Shown: one piece after another, positions 44,327 to 53,305 of the stretch
How positions within the stretch are numbered: position 1 is the stretch's first letter
Layout of the letters: every line of letters starts with the position of its first letter
Translations under genes and position numbers: made by a program
Assembly (NCBI GenBank): GCA_041395325.1
Contig: JAWLAT010000024.1
Location: 1 to 64,000 of the forward strand
Direction: 5' to 3'
Length of the DNA stretch: 64,000 bases
Source of the DNA: JAWLAT01 sp041395325
Lineage (GTDB): Bacteria; Pseudomonadota; Gammaproteobacteria; Xanthomonadales; SZUA-5
The notes under the pieces: model-generated
Database searches by the model: none
What the model was told of the DNA's origin: nothing
The model's input: the letters and a program-made list of their open reading frames with translations, nothing else

Positions 44327-47300
44327 ATGAATGAGGGGATCAAGGTCGCACTGGCGCTGCTGTCGCTGCTGCTGGCACTGACGGCTCAGGCGGCACCGGA
44401 CCGGCTGCAGGCACTGCCTTGGCAAGAACTGCAGGCACAGCCGGACCGGACCTGTCAGCCCGACAGCCACTGCTCGGCCAAGGGGGGCGTCCAGTTCACC
44501 CTGCCCGGCGGCAGCTATCTGCCGATCTTTGCCGACATGCCCTCCAATGTGGCCGGCGCCCAGGTGCAGGTGCTCAGCGACAACGATGGCGTCGATCTGA
44601 TGGTCAGGCAGGGCTCACCGCACACGGCCGGCAGTCTGGAAGGGCTGGTGTCGCAGTCAGCCTACGTTGTGTCCACACCTGGCGGCAATGAGCAATTCGC
44701 CTTCGATCGTGATTCCGAGGTGCCACTGACCCCCGGCCGCTGGTGGATGACTGCCGTCAATGCCAGCGCCAGCACGGCCACGATCACCGTCAACATCGTG
44801 TTCAGCACCTCCGGTGCGGCCTTTCCGCTGGAAGTCGGTGAGTCCGGCACCTGGTACGAACCGGCGCGAACCTATCAGGGCTTCTTCTTTGAGGTGCTCG
44901 ACGCCCAGACCGCCCTGGCAATGTGGTTCACCTACCAGCCCGATGGTCAGCAGGCCTTCCTGATCGGCACCGGTCCCATCGACGGCGACCGCGTCACCAT
45001 CACCGATCTGGTCCGCACCCGCGGTGGTGTCTTCGGCCAGGGTTTCGATGCCAACGCGGTCGTCCGCGAGGACTGGGGTGATCTGGTCTTCATCTTCGAC
45101 AGTTGTGGCTCCGGCTACGGCGCCTATCTGCCCTCGGCCATGGCCGCCGCGGCGGGTTGGCAGGCCGATCAGCTGAATCTGCAGCGCCTGACCAGCATCG
45201 ATGCCCTGCCCTGTCAGGCCCCGGCGGCGAAAGCGCTGTCGGGCGGCATCAGCGGGGCCTGGTACCCGGCCAGCCGCTCCGGCGAAGGCTGGCTGGTGCA
45301 GGCACTCAGTCCCGATCTGGCCTTCGTCTACTGGTTCTCCTACACGCCTGATGGCCGTCAGGCCTGGTTCGGCAGCACCGGCCCGATCATCGACAACACG
45401 ATCCTGATCGATCAGGCACTGCAGCCCACGGGCGGCCTGTTCGGCCCGGACTACAACCCCAGCACGGTCACCCTCAATCCCTGGGGCGCCTTCGCGCTGA
45501 CCTTCACCGACTGCGGCAGCGCCGTTGCCCGGGCGGTCGGCCCGCCGACCTACGGCGAATACGTGCAGACCGATCTGATTCGCCTGACCACGATCGGTGG
45601 CACCGATGGCTGCGGTTTCAGCGCCAATGCCTTCGCCGCCAGCGGCAGCGTGATCGCACCACCGGGTCACTATGTCGATGGTGACGTGAACAACGTCGAC
45701 GTGCCCAATGTCGACAATGATTCACCCGCCCAATCGCAGGCGGTCGGCAATCCGGCCCTGATCAGCGGCTATGTCACCCAGGCTGCCACCGGCAATGCCG
45801 GCGACCGTTTCGCCACCAGCGACGATCCGCTGGACGCCTACCGAATGACCATCACGGCCGGCCAGGTGCTGCAACTGCAGATCGCCGACTGGGATGCGCA
45901 GACCCCGGCAGCCAATGACCTGGACCTGCTGGTCTTCGACGTCGCCGATGCGTCCACGGTGTTGTTCGCCTCCCGCAGCACCGCGGCCAGTGAGTTCATC
46001 ACCATTCCCGCCACTGGCGAGTATCACGTCGTGGTGCTGGCCTTCGCCGGGCGCTCCAACTACACGCTGTCGATCGCCAGCGGCACACCGATCAGCAGTG
46101 CCCTGTCACTGACAGACGAGGTGGTCGCCGACGAGATCATCGTGCGCTTTGACGATGGCCCCAATGGCAAGGCGCCGCGCCGCTCGGCCAAGCAATGGGC
46201 CGACGCGCTCGGCCTGGAGTCCAAACAGGGCGTAGCGGGAGAAGCGATGCTGTTCCGCTTGAGCGACGATGCCAAGACGCGCGAGCAGAGCCTGCGCGGT
46301 CTGGGCGTCAGCAAGGCTGGCCGGCAGGCACTGCTGCCCGGCGGCTTCGGTGTGGCGGCCGAGCAGCGCGCGCGCTGGCAGGCGATCGAAGCGATCAAGG
46401 CGCTGCAGGGACGCGCGGATGTGCGCTACGCCGAAGCCAATGGCATTGCCCATCCAGCGGCAGTCCCCAACGATCCCGGCTATCCGCTGCAATGGCACTA
46501 CCCGCAGATCAATTTGCCGGCAGCGTGGGATGTCACCACCGGCAGCAACAACGTCGTGGTGGCGGTCATCGACACGGGTGTCTCGCCGCACACCGACATG
46601 GCCGGCAAGATCCGCACCGACCTCGGCGCCGACCTGATCGGCAACGCGCTCAACGCCTGCGACGGTGACGGGCCGGATTTCGACGCCACCGATCCCGGCG
46701 ACGGTCAGGGTTGCGGCGGACAGGGCAGCAGTTCCTTCCACGGCACCCATGTGGCCGGCACCGTGGCGGCGGCCACCAACAATGGCGTGGGTGTGTCTGG
46801 CGTCTCCTGGGGCAGCAGCATCATGCCGGTGCGGGTGCTGGGCCGCGAGGGTGGCACAACCTTCGACATTGCCAACGGCATTCGCTGGGCTGGCGGCGGC
46901 GGCGCCCTCGGCGCAGCGCCGCCGCGTGGCGCCGACGTGCTGAATCTGTCCATCCAGGGTCAGAGCGAATGCCCACAGGTCTATCTGGATGCGATCAGCG
47001 ATGCCCGAGGGCGTGGCAGCGTGATCGTTGCGGCGGCCGGCAACTTCAACTCGACCCTGCCCTTCACGCCAGGCAATTGCCCGGGGATCATCAATGTGGC
47101 GGCGCTGGATCGCGGCAATCAGCCAGCCAGCTACAGCAATTGCAGCCCGACGATCGCGGTCGGTGCGCCGGGCGGAGAAACCAGTCCGGAAGTACCGGGA
47201 TCAACGCTGTTCCCACCGCAGAACGGCAATGCCTGCAAAGCCTTCAGTGGCGGTTTCGCGCGCCCCGAAGATGGCGTGCTCAGCACGCTGGGCCCGGGAC

Positions 47301-48220
47301 TGGTGGAACCGGAGCAGTACGCCTACTACAACGGCACTTCGATGGCGGCTCCGCACATGGCCGGCGTGGTCGCGCTGATGAAGTCGGTCCATCCGGGATT
47401 GACGCCCGACCAGGTCGACAGTCTGCTCGCCTCCGGTCGGATCACCCAGGACGTGGCCGGCAACGGCGCCACCACGCGTGACCCCTTCACCGGCTATGGC
47501 CTGATCGATGCCTTCCGCGCCGTCAGTGAGGCCCGCCTGCTGGCCGGTGGGGGCGGTACGCCGCCAGCATTGCTGCTGCAGCCGGGCAATCTGGTCTTCG
47601 GCGAGACCACCAGCCAGCTGGCCTTCCGCATCGAGGCGGCCGGCACCGGCCCGCTGGTCGTCACCGGCATCAGCAGCTCGGTGCCGTGGCTGGGCGTGTC
47701 CGGCGGCGGCGCCAATGGCCTGGGCGACTATGTGGCGAGTGTCGATCGCAATGGCCTGCCGGCTGGCGATTACAACGGTCAGTTGCGCGTCGACAGCAAT
47801 GTGGCGGGCAGTGCGACGATCGCCGTGATTCTGCGCGTCGGTGCGCCACCGGCGGTCAACTCCGGCGCGGTGGGTCAGATCTATGTGGCACTGGTCGATC
47901 CCATCACCGGGTTGCCACTGCGCTTCGCCGCCGCCAGCGGCGGTGCCGGCGAGCAGCCGTATGTCTTCGACAACCTGCGCGCTGGTCGCTATGCCATCGT
48001 CGCCGGCACCGACAATGACAACGACGGCGCCATCTGCGATCCGGGCGAAGCCTGCGGCCTGTTCCCCGATTTCAACAGCTTCGACGCCTTCGACCTGTCG
48101 CCAGGCGACAGCTTGCCGGCCTTCCTGGTCCCTGCCGACAGCAACGGCATCGGCGCGGGTGGCAGCTCGGCTAGCCTGCAGACGCCACGGCAGCTGCGCG
48201 AAGTGCGCCGCGCTCGCTGA
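44327..48220 (+). CDS. Large secreted S8 (subtilisin-like) serine protease
   Basis: A 1297-residue protein with a signal peptide (ends AQA). N-terminal half: a pre-peptidase-like beta region (to ~155) and two copies of a ~120-residue module beginning TWYEPARTYQGFFFEV and AWYPASRSGEGWLVQA, each ending near WGDLVFIFDSC / WGAFALTFTDC. A PPC-like domain (about 465-590) and an inhibitor/propeptide-like stretch (DEIIVRFDDGPNG onward) precede the catalytic domain with D749 (AVIDTGV), H805 (HGTHVAG) and S1005 (GTSMAAPH). The C-terminus is beta-rich. Start 44327 has GGGGGA upstream; an ATG at 44321 lacks spacing. Confidence 0.93.
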   Translation: MNEGIKVALALLSLLLALTAQAAPDRLQALPWQELQAQPDRTCQPDSHCSAKGGVQFTLPGGSYLPIFADMPSNVAGAQVQVLSDNDGVDLMVRQGSPHTAGSLEGLVSQSAYVVSTPGGNEQFAFDRDSEVPLTPGRWWMTAVNASASTATITVNIVFSTSGAAFPLEVGESGTWYEPARTYQGFFFEVLDAQTALAMWFTYQPDGQQAFLIGTGPIDGDRVTITDLVRTRGGVFGQGFDANAVVREDWGDLVFIFDSCGSGYGAYLPSAMAAAAGWQADQLNLQRLTSIDALPCQAPAAKALSGGISGAWYPASRSGEGWLVQALSPDLAFVYWFSYTPDGRQAWFGSTGPIIDNTILIDQALQPTGGLFGPDYNPSTVTLNPWGAFALTFTDCGSAVARAVGPPTYGEYVQTDLIRLTTIGGTDGCGFSANAFAASGSVIAPPGHYVDGDVNNVDVPNVDNDSPAQSQAVGNPALISGYVTQAATGNAGDRFATSDDPLDAYRMTITAGQVLQLQIADWDAQTPAANDLDLLVFDVADASTVLFASRSTAASEFITIPATGEYHVVVLAFAGRSNYTLSIASGTPISSALSLTDEVVADEIIVRFDDGPNGKAPRRSAKQWADALGLESKQGVAGEAMLFRLSDDAKTREQSLRGLGVSKAGRQALLPGGFGVAAEQRARWQAIEAIKALQGRADVRYAEANGIAHPAAVPNDPGYPLQWHYPQINLPAAWDVTTGSNNVVVAVIDTGVSPHTDMAGKIRTDLGADLIGNALNACDGDGPDFDATDPGDGQGCGGQGSSSFHGTHVAGTVAAATNNGVGVSGVSWGSSIMPVRVLGREGGTTFDIANGIRWAGGGGALGAAPPRGADVLNLSIQGQSECPQVYLDAISDARGRGSVIVAAAGNFNSTLPFTPGNCPGIINVAALDRGNQPASYSNCSPTIAVGAPGGETSPEVPGSTLFPPQNGNACKAFSGGFARPEDGVLSTLGPGLVEPEQYAYYNGTSMAAPHMAGVVALMKSVHPGLTPDQVDSLLASGRITQDVAGNGATTRDPFTGYGLIDAFRAVSEARLLAGGGGTPPALLLQPGNLVFGETTSQLAFRIEAAGTGPLVVTGISSSVPWLGVSGGGANGLGDYVASVDRNGLPAGDYNGQLRVDSNVAGSATIAVILRVGAPPAVNSGAVGQIYVALVDPITGLPLRFAAASGGAGEQPYVFDNLRAGRYAIVAGTDNDNDGAICDPGEACGLFPDFNSFDAFDLSPGDSLPAFLVPADSNGIGAGGSSASLQTPRQLREVRRAR

Positions 48221-48239
48221 GTCAGCCGCGCGTCTACGA

Positions 48240-48271
48240 GGCGACCTGGCGGGTCAAAACGCCAGGTCGCC
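48240..48271. terminator. Hairpin between convergent genes
   Basis: Perfect 12-bp stem (GGCGACCTGGCG / CGCCAGGTCGCC) with an 8-base loop, between the S8 protease and the convergent lipoprotein and running into the last codons of the latter. No clear T-run, so it may act weakly in both directions. Confidence 0.5.
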
Positions 48272-48700
48272 GTCCCAACTGGCTTCGATCAGCTGCCAGC
48301 GACCGCCGTCGACCCGCCAGCGGGTCTGCAGGTCGAGGGTGCGGCCCTGCTCGGGCAGCAAGCCCCCACTGCCGCCGGTGAGCAGCAGCTTCAGATCGGC
48401 GCTGGCATGCACACCGCGCATTTCGATGCGTGTATCCAGACGGGTCACGCCGATCTCGCGAAAGCGTCGGGTGGCCGCCAGCAGCAGCATGCGTAGCTGT
48501 TGGCGGTCGTAGCGGTCCTGTTGACCGCTGAAGTCATCGGCGACGGCGTCCATCAGTTCGGCCACGCGGCCTTGTTCGCCGTCGCTTTGCAGCTGGTCAA
48601 TCCGGGCCCGCAGTGCGGCCTCGTCGGGATCAGCACTGCATCCGGCCAGCCCCACCAGCACGCCGATTGCCACCATCCATTGCCTGCGTTGCATGGTCAT
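48254..48700 (-). CDS. NTF2-like lipoprotein of unknown function
   Basis: A 148-residue lipoprotein (lipobox LAGC, Cys21). After a helical segment (DEAALRARIDQLQSDGEQGR), the sequence has the alternating pattern of a small NTF2/SnoaL-like alpha+beta barrel (ELMDAVADDFSG, then TRLDTRIEMRGVH and LDLQTRWRVDGGRWQLIEASWDG). No catalytic residues can be assigned. It is divergent from fadD and convergent with the S8 protease. Confidence 0.75.
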   Translation of the reverse strand: MTMQRRQWMVAIGVLVGLAGCSADPDEAALRARIDQLQSDGEQGRVAELMDAVADDFSGQQDRYDRQQLRMLLLAATRRFREIGVTRLDTRIEMRGVHASADLKLLLTGGSGGLLPEQGRTLDLQTRWRVDGGRWQLIEASWDGDLAF

Positions 48701-48856
48701 CTTCAGTGCTCACGTCCGCCGCGGCCGATGGTAACGCTGTCATCAAGCAAGCTTGCGTACTTGCCGCTGCAACCCCTTGCCGCGGCAGCAATTGTGGTTA
48801 TGCTCCGGGGCGAGGATCGCGGGCCGGATGCCTGCGCCACAGTTGAAGGGGACTTC

Positions 48857-50533
48857 ATGAGCAGCAATGCCGAGCGCATCTGGCTGGCCAGCTATCCGGC
48901 GGGCACGCCAGCGGAAATCGATACCGACAGCCAGCCGTCGGTAGTCTCGATGTTCGAACAGGCCTGCCGCGACTACCGCGATCGACCGGCCTTCCACAGC
49001 ATGGGCAAGTCGATCACCTATGGCGACCTGGATCGCCTGAGTCTGCAGTTCGCGGTGGCCCTGCGTGGCCGTCTGGGTCTGGCCAAGGGCGATCGCGTGG
49101 CCCTGATGATGCCGAACATCCTGCAGTATCCGATCTCGCTGTTCGGTGTGCTGCGGGCTGGCCTGGTGGTGGTCAACACCAACCCGATGTACACCCCGCG
49201 TGAGCTCAAGCATCAGCTCAACGATTCCGGTGCCAAGGCCATCGTCGTGCTGGAGAACTTCGCCAGCGTGCTGCAGGAAGTGCGCGATCAGACGAAGCTG
49301 GAACACGTCATCGTTACCGGCGTCGGCGACCAACTCGGCTTCCCCAAGTCGCTGCTGGTCAACTTCGCGCTGAAGGTGGTGAAGAAGGCGGTGCCCGCCT
49401 ATCACCTGCCCGGCTCGCTGAAATTCAACGCGGTGCTGTCCAGCGGCGACGGCGGCACGCTGCCGCCCACCGAAGTGGGTCCGGAGGATCTGGCTTTCCT
49501 GCAATACACCGGTGGCACCACCGGCGTATCCAAGGGCGCGATGCTGACCCACCGCAACATGGTCGCCAACATGCTGCAGGTGTCGACCTTCTTCGGGCCC
49601 AAGGTGGAGGACGGCCGCGAGGTCATCATCACGGCGCTGCCGCTCTATCACATCTTCGCGCTGACCTGTAATTGCCTGGTCTTCATGAACGTCGGCGGTC
49701 TCAACGTGCTGATCGCCAATCCGCGCGACATGGCCGGCTTCGTCAAGGAGATGGGCAAGCATCCCTTCACGATCATCACCGGGGTCAACACGCTGTTCAA
49801 CGGCCTGCTCAACACGCCCGGATTCGAACAGCTGGACTTCTCCCGTCTGAAGCTTTCGATGGGCGGGGGCATGGCGGTGCAGCGGGCCGTGGCCGAGCGT
49901 TGGCAACAAGTCACCCATTGCGCGCTGTTCGAAGGCTACGGCATGACCGAAAGCTCACCGGTGGCCACGATGAATCGTCCCGACATGACCGAGTACACGG
50001 GCTCGATCGGCATGCCGGCGCCGTCGACCGAGCTGTCGATCCAGGACGATGATGGCCAGCTGTTGCCGCAGGGCGAAGTGGGCGAGATCTGCATCCGTGG
50101 CCCGCAGGTGATGCGCGGCTACTGGCAGCGGCCGGAAGAAACCGCCAAGGTGATCACCGCCGACGGCTGGCTGCGCACCGGCGATATGGGTCGGATGGAC
50201 GAAAAGGGCTATTTCTATATCGTCGATCGCAAGAAGGACATGATTCTGGTGTCCGGCTTCAACGTCTATCCGAACGAGATCGAGGACGTGGTGGCAACGA
50301 TGCCCGGCGTGCTGGAAGTGGCCGCCGTGGGCGTGCCGGACGAGAAGAGCGGCGAAGCCGTCAAGATCGTCATCGTCAAGAAGGACGACAGTCTGACCGC
50401 CGACAAGGTCAAGGCCTTCTGCAAGGAGCAGCTGACCGGCTACAAGCAGCCGCGCTACATCGAATTCCGCAGCGAGTTGCCGAAAACCAACGTCGGCAAG
50501 ATTCTGCGGCGCGAGCTGCGCGACAAGGCCTGA
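48857..50533 (+). CDS. fadD: Long-chain-fatty-acid-CoA ligase FadD
   Basis: A 558-residue acyl-CoA synthetase, close to the E. coli FadD length (561). The AMP-binding motif is YTGGTTGVSKGAMLTHRN; GYGMTESSP and GWLRTGDMGRMDEKGYFYIVDRKKDMI follow, as does the C-terminal catalytic Lys region (NVGKILRRELR). It activates fatty acids to acyl-CoA for beta-oxidation or lipid synthesis at the inner membrane. Start 48857 has AAGGGG ahead. A PM20D1-like M20 peptidase follows after 19 bases. Confidence 0.94.
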   Translation: MSSNAERIWLASYPAGTPAEIDTDSQPSVVSMFEQACRDYRDRPAFHSMGKSITYGDLDRLSLQFAVALRGRLGLAKGDRVALMMPNILQYPISLFGVLRAGLVVVNTNPMYTPRELKHQLNDSGAKAIVVLENFASVLQEVRDQTKLEHVIVTGVGDQLGFPKSLLVNFALKVVKKAVPAYHLPGSLKFNAVLSSGDGGTLPPTEVGPEDLAFLQYTGGTTGVSKGAMLTHRNMVANMLQVSTFFGPKVEDGREVIITALPLYHIFALTCNCLVFMNVGGLNVLIANPRDMAGFVKEMGKHPFTIITGVNTLFNGLLNTPGFEQLDFSRLKLSMGGGMAVQRAVAERWQQVTHCALFEGYGMTESSPVATMNRPDMTEYTGSIGMPAPSTELSIQDDDGQLLPQGEVGEICIRGPQVMRGYWQRPEETAKVITADGWLRTGDMGRMDEKGYFYIVDRKKDMILVSGFNVYPNEIEDVVATMPGVLEVAAVGVPDEKSGEAVKIVIVKKDDSLTADKVKAFCKEQLTGYKQPRYIEFRSELPKTNVGKILRRELRDKA

Positions 50534-50552
50534 GCCAAGGGAAACCGCGCCG

Positions 50553-52019
50553 ATGAAGCGCTTCGTCGGCGTTGCCGGACTGGGCCTGCTGCTGTTGCTG
50601 GCCGTGCTGTTGTGGCGCGGTGCCACCTATGGGCCCGGAGGCGAACAGCTCCAGCCATTGCCCACACCGCCACCGCTGGATAGCGCTCGGGCGGCCGAGT
50701 CACTGGCTCAGGCAATCGCCTTCCGGACGATCTCCATGGGTGCCGACCAGCCGCCCCCACGCGACGCCCTGCTGGCGCTGCAGGACTGGCTGACACAGCG
50801 CTATCCGCAGGTACATCAAGCAATGCAGCTGGAGCGGGTGGCCGAGCTCACGCTGCTCTACCGCTGGCCCGGCCGCGAGCCTGAGCTGCCGCCGCTGCTG
50901 TTGATGGCGCATCAGGACGTCGTGCCCATCAATCCCGCCACTGCCAGTGACTGGACCCATCCCGCCTTCGCCGGAACCGTCGCCGACGGCCGGATCTGGG
51001 GCCGCGGTGCGCTGGACGACAAGGGCTCGCTGGTGGCCATCATGGAGGCCTGCGAAAGTCTGCTCGGTGCCGGATTCCAGCCGCGCAGCGATGTCTGGCT
51101 GCTGCTGGGTCACGACGAGGAGATCGGCGGCACCGGCGTGCAGGCCGCAGTGGCCTGGCTCGGTGACCGTCAGGTCCGGCCGAGGCTGGTGCTCGACGAA
51201 GGCTTCATGGTGCTGGCCGATTTTCCGCTGACCGGGCGGCCGGCAGCGATCATCGGCATCGCCGAGAAGGGCTATCTGACCCTGCAACTGACCGCACCGG
51301 CGGCTGGCGGTCATTCCTCGATGCCACCGCGCGAGTCGGGCGCGGTGCGGCTGGCCCGCGCCATCGTGGCGCTGGAGGAGAATCAGCTGCCCGGCTCCCT
51401 CGACGATGCGCCGGTGGCGCAGATGCTGGCCGGCGTGGCCAGCGATCTGTCCTTCACTCAACGTGTGTTGCTGGCCAATCGCTGGCTGTTCGGGTCGCTG
51501 ATCGAGAAGAAGCTCTCGGCGCAGCCCGGTGGCAACGCGATGCTGCGCACCACCACCGCGCCGACCATGCTCAGTGGCTCGGTCAAGGACAATGTGTTGC
51601 CACAGGCGGCCACCGCGATGGTCAATTTCCGGCTGCATCCGCGCGACAGCAGCGAGTCGGTGATCGCGCATGTGCAACGGCTGGTCGAAGCCTTTGGCGT
51701 CGAGGTGGCGATTGCCCCGGGCAACCTGGCCAGTGAGGCCTCGCCGCTGTCGCCCACGGACACACCGGCCTGGCGCACGCTGCAGGCGCTGGCGCACTGG
51801 ACCGGCGACGGCGCACCCATCGCGCCGGGTCTGGTGGTGGGCGCCACCGACGCCCGCCATTTCCGCGAGCTGACCAATGCCAGCTATCGCTTCCTGCCGA
51901 TGATCGCCAGCCCGGCCGAGATCGCCGGCTTTCACGGCACCGACGAGCACCTCAGCGTGGCCAACATGGGTCGCATGGTCGAAGGCTATGCGCGCCTGAT
52001 CATGGCCTTCGACGACTGA
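50553..52019 (+). CDS. M20-family metallopeptidase, PM20D1-like
   Basis: A 488-residue protein with an N-terminal signal-anchor (residues 4-22), so probably periplasmic or membrane-tethered. M20 metal ligands are visible: H120 in MAHQDVVP, D in GALDDKGS, the acid pair in GHDEEIGGTG, D in LVLDEG and the C-terminal H in GFHGTDEHLS. The size and insert fit the PM20D1/carboxypeptidase S subgroup; mammalian PM20D1 makes and cleaves N-acyl amino acids. The position directly after fadD fits a fatty-acyl link, but this is inference. Confidence 0.88.
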   Translation: MKRFVGVAGLGLLLLLAVLLWRGATYGPGGEQLQPLPTPPPLDSARAAESLAQAIAFRTISMGADQPPPRDALLALQDWLTQRYPQVHQAMQLERVAELTLLYRWPGREPELPPLLLMAHQDVVPINPATASDWTHPAFAGTVADGRIWGRGALDDKGSLVAIMEACESLLGAGFQPRSDVWLLLGHDEEIGGTGVQAAVAWLGDRQVRPRLVLDEGFMVLADFPLTGRPAAIIGIAEKGYLTLQLTAPAAGGHSSMPPRESGAVRLARAIVALEENQLPGSLDDAPVAQMLAGVASDLSFTQRVLLANRWLFGSLIEKKLSAQPGGNAMLRTTTAPTMLSGSVKDNVLPQAATAMVNFRLHPRDSSESVIAHVQRLVEAFGVEVAIAPGNLASEASPLSPTDTPAWRTLQALAHWTGDGAPIAPGLVVGATDARHFRELTNASYRFLPMIASPAEIAGFHGTDEHLSVANMGRMVEGYARLIMAFDD

Positions 52020-52028
52020 GCCCAGCGG

Positions 52029-52457
52029 ATGAATGCCCGGCAGCGCGACGCGTTCCTGTGGCAGTGGTCGCGCAAGCGCGCGATCGGTGCCAGAGGCGCT
52101 GCGCTGCGCGGGCTGCTGATCGGCGCCGCCGGTGGCGTGTTGTTTGCGGTGCTGTTGCAGTGGCTGACCCGTTCTGAGGGGCGCGCTGGTGTCGACGTCT
52201 GGCTGGCCGGCCTGCGGCAGTTCGGCCTGGTCATGGCTTTGGCCGTACCCGCCTTTGGCGCCCTCGGTCTGGCGCTGACCTGGCGCATCTACGCCTCGCA
52301 GGAGCGCATCTACCAGGCCTTGCTGGATCAGGGTGCAACGTTGCCGGCGGCCGCGCCCGTTCTGGGCTGGGCCGATCGCGGACCGGCGCTGGCGGTGGGG
52401 GTCACGATGGCGCTGCTGATCGGGTTGATCGTCGCGGCCTTCGTCGCCTACGGCTGA
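52029..52457 (+). CDS. Small membrane protein of unknown function
   Basis: A 142-residue protein with three transmembrane helices (about residues 26-46, 63-86 and 117-140) and a basic cytoplasmic N-terminus (RKRAIGARGAALR). It starts 10 bases after the M20 stop and probably belongs to the fadD-M20 unit. I recognise no family. Confidence 0.7.
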   Translation: MNARQRDAFLWQWSRKRAIGARGAALRGLLIGAAGGVLFAVLLQWLTRSEGRAGVDVWLAGLRQFGLVMALAVPAFGALGLALTWRIYASQERIYQALLDQGATLPAAAPVLGWADRGPALAVGVTMALLIGLIVAAFVAYG

Positions 52458-52559
52458 TCAGGTCCACACCGGCAATTCCAGCCGTCGGTCAATTGTCCTG
52501 CATTTGTTCCGGCCCGACGGGTTCCCAGCGCGGCTTGGCACGCTATGCTTCGTCTGAAC

Positions 52560-52577
52560 TTTCAGAAATTACTGAAA
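52560..52577. promoter_or_regulatory. Palindromic operator ahead of the GbsR-type regulator
   Basis: TTTCAGAAATTACTGAAA: perfect 6-bp arms around AAATTA, 13 bases before the ATG at 52590. Its place fits autoregulation by the downstream regulator. Confidence 0.6.
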
Positions 52578-52589
52578 TTACCGACAACG

Positions 52590-53198
52590 ATGAATCTTCC
52601 TCCGCTCAGTCAGGCCTTCGTCCTGCACTTTGGTGAGATGGGCAGCCGCTGGGGCGTCAATCGCACCGTCGGCCAGATCTATGCCGTGCTGTACATCTCC
52701 AGTCAGGCGCTCACCGCCGATGACATCGTCGAGCGCCTGGGCGTCTCGCGCAGCAACGTGTCGATGGGGCTGAAGGAGTTGCAGAGCTGGCGCCTGGTGC
52801 GACTGGAGCATCGCCCCGGCGATCGCCGCGACTATTTCAGCGCGCCGGAAGACGTCTGGCAGATCTTTCGAACGCTGGCCGAAGAGCGCCAGCGCCGCGA
52901 AGTCGACCCCACCCTGTCAATGCTCCGCGACGCACTGCTGGAAAGCGCCGGCTCGCCCGAGGACGCCTACGCGCAGGAGCGCATGCGGCGGATGCATGAG
53001 CTGATCGAGCAGATCACCGAGTGGTTTGCCGAAGTCCGCAAGCTCTCCCCCGAGGTGCTGCAGAGCCTGATGGGCCTGGGCGCCAAGGTCGCGCGCCTGC
53101 TGGAACTGAAAGAACGAGTCCTCGGCGGCGGCCGCAAGGAGCCGCCACCGGCAATCGCCACCTCAGATACCGACCCGCCACTGGGCCCTGGGCCCTGA
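52590..53198 (+). CDS. GbsR/MarR-type transcriptional regulator
   Basis: A 202-residue winged-HTH regulator of the GbsR class. The N-terminal HTH region contains WGVNRTVGQIYAVLYISSQ, LTADDIVERLGVSRSNVSMG and the wing LEHRPGDRRDYFSAP; the C-terminal half is helical for dimerisation. Homologs often sit upstream of cytochrome bd (cio/cyd) genes and repress them, and here cydAB follows 107 bp downstream. The start at 52590 aligns with the family; an upstream in-frame codon would cross the palindrome. Confidence 0.85.
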   Translation: MNLPPLSQAFVLHFGEMGSRWGVNRTVGQIYAVLYISSQALTADDIVERLGVSRSNVSMGLKELQSWRLVRLEHRPGDRRDYFSAPEDVWQIFRTLAEERQRREVDPTLSMLRDALLESAGSPEDAYAQERMRRMHELIEQITEWFAEVRKLSPEVLQSLMGLGAKVARLLELKERVLGGGRKEPPPAIATSDTDPPLGPGP

Positions 53199-53213
53199 GC
53201 CCTTCCCCAAAAA

Positions 53214-53238
53214 GATCGCGAGCAAGCTCGCTCCCACC
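53214..53238. repeat. REP-like extragenic palindrome
   Basis: Core GCGAGCAAGCTCGC within a sequence of the type common as intergenic repeats in Pseudomonas and Xanthomonadales (GATCGCGAGC ... CTCCCACC). It lies between the regulator and cydA. A single copy was recognised here. Confidence 0.5.
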
Positions 53239-53305
53239 GATCCCCGACCCACTTCGCCGCATTCCTGACCCCTCGGCCCTGCCCCCTCAGCCCTAGAACC
53301 CTGCC

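Noticed and set aside
52536..52553. TTGGCACGCTATGCTTCG ahead of the GbsR-type gene
   Set aside because: It starts like a -24 element, but the bases at the required N10 spacing are TT and not GC, so it is not a sigma-54 promoter.
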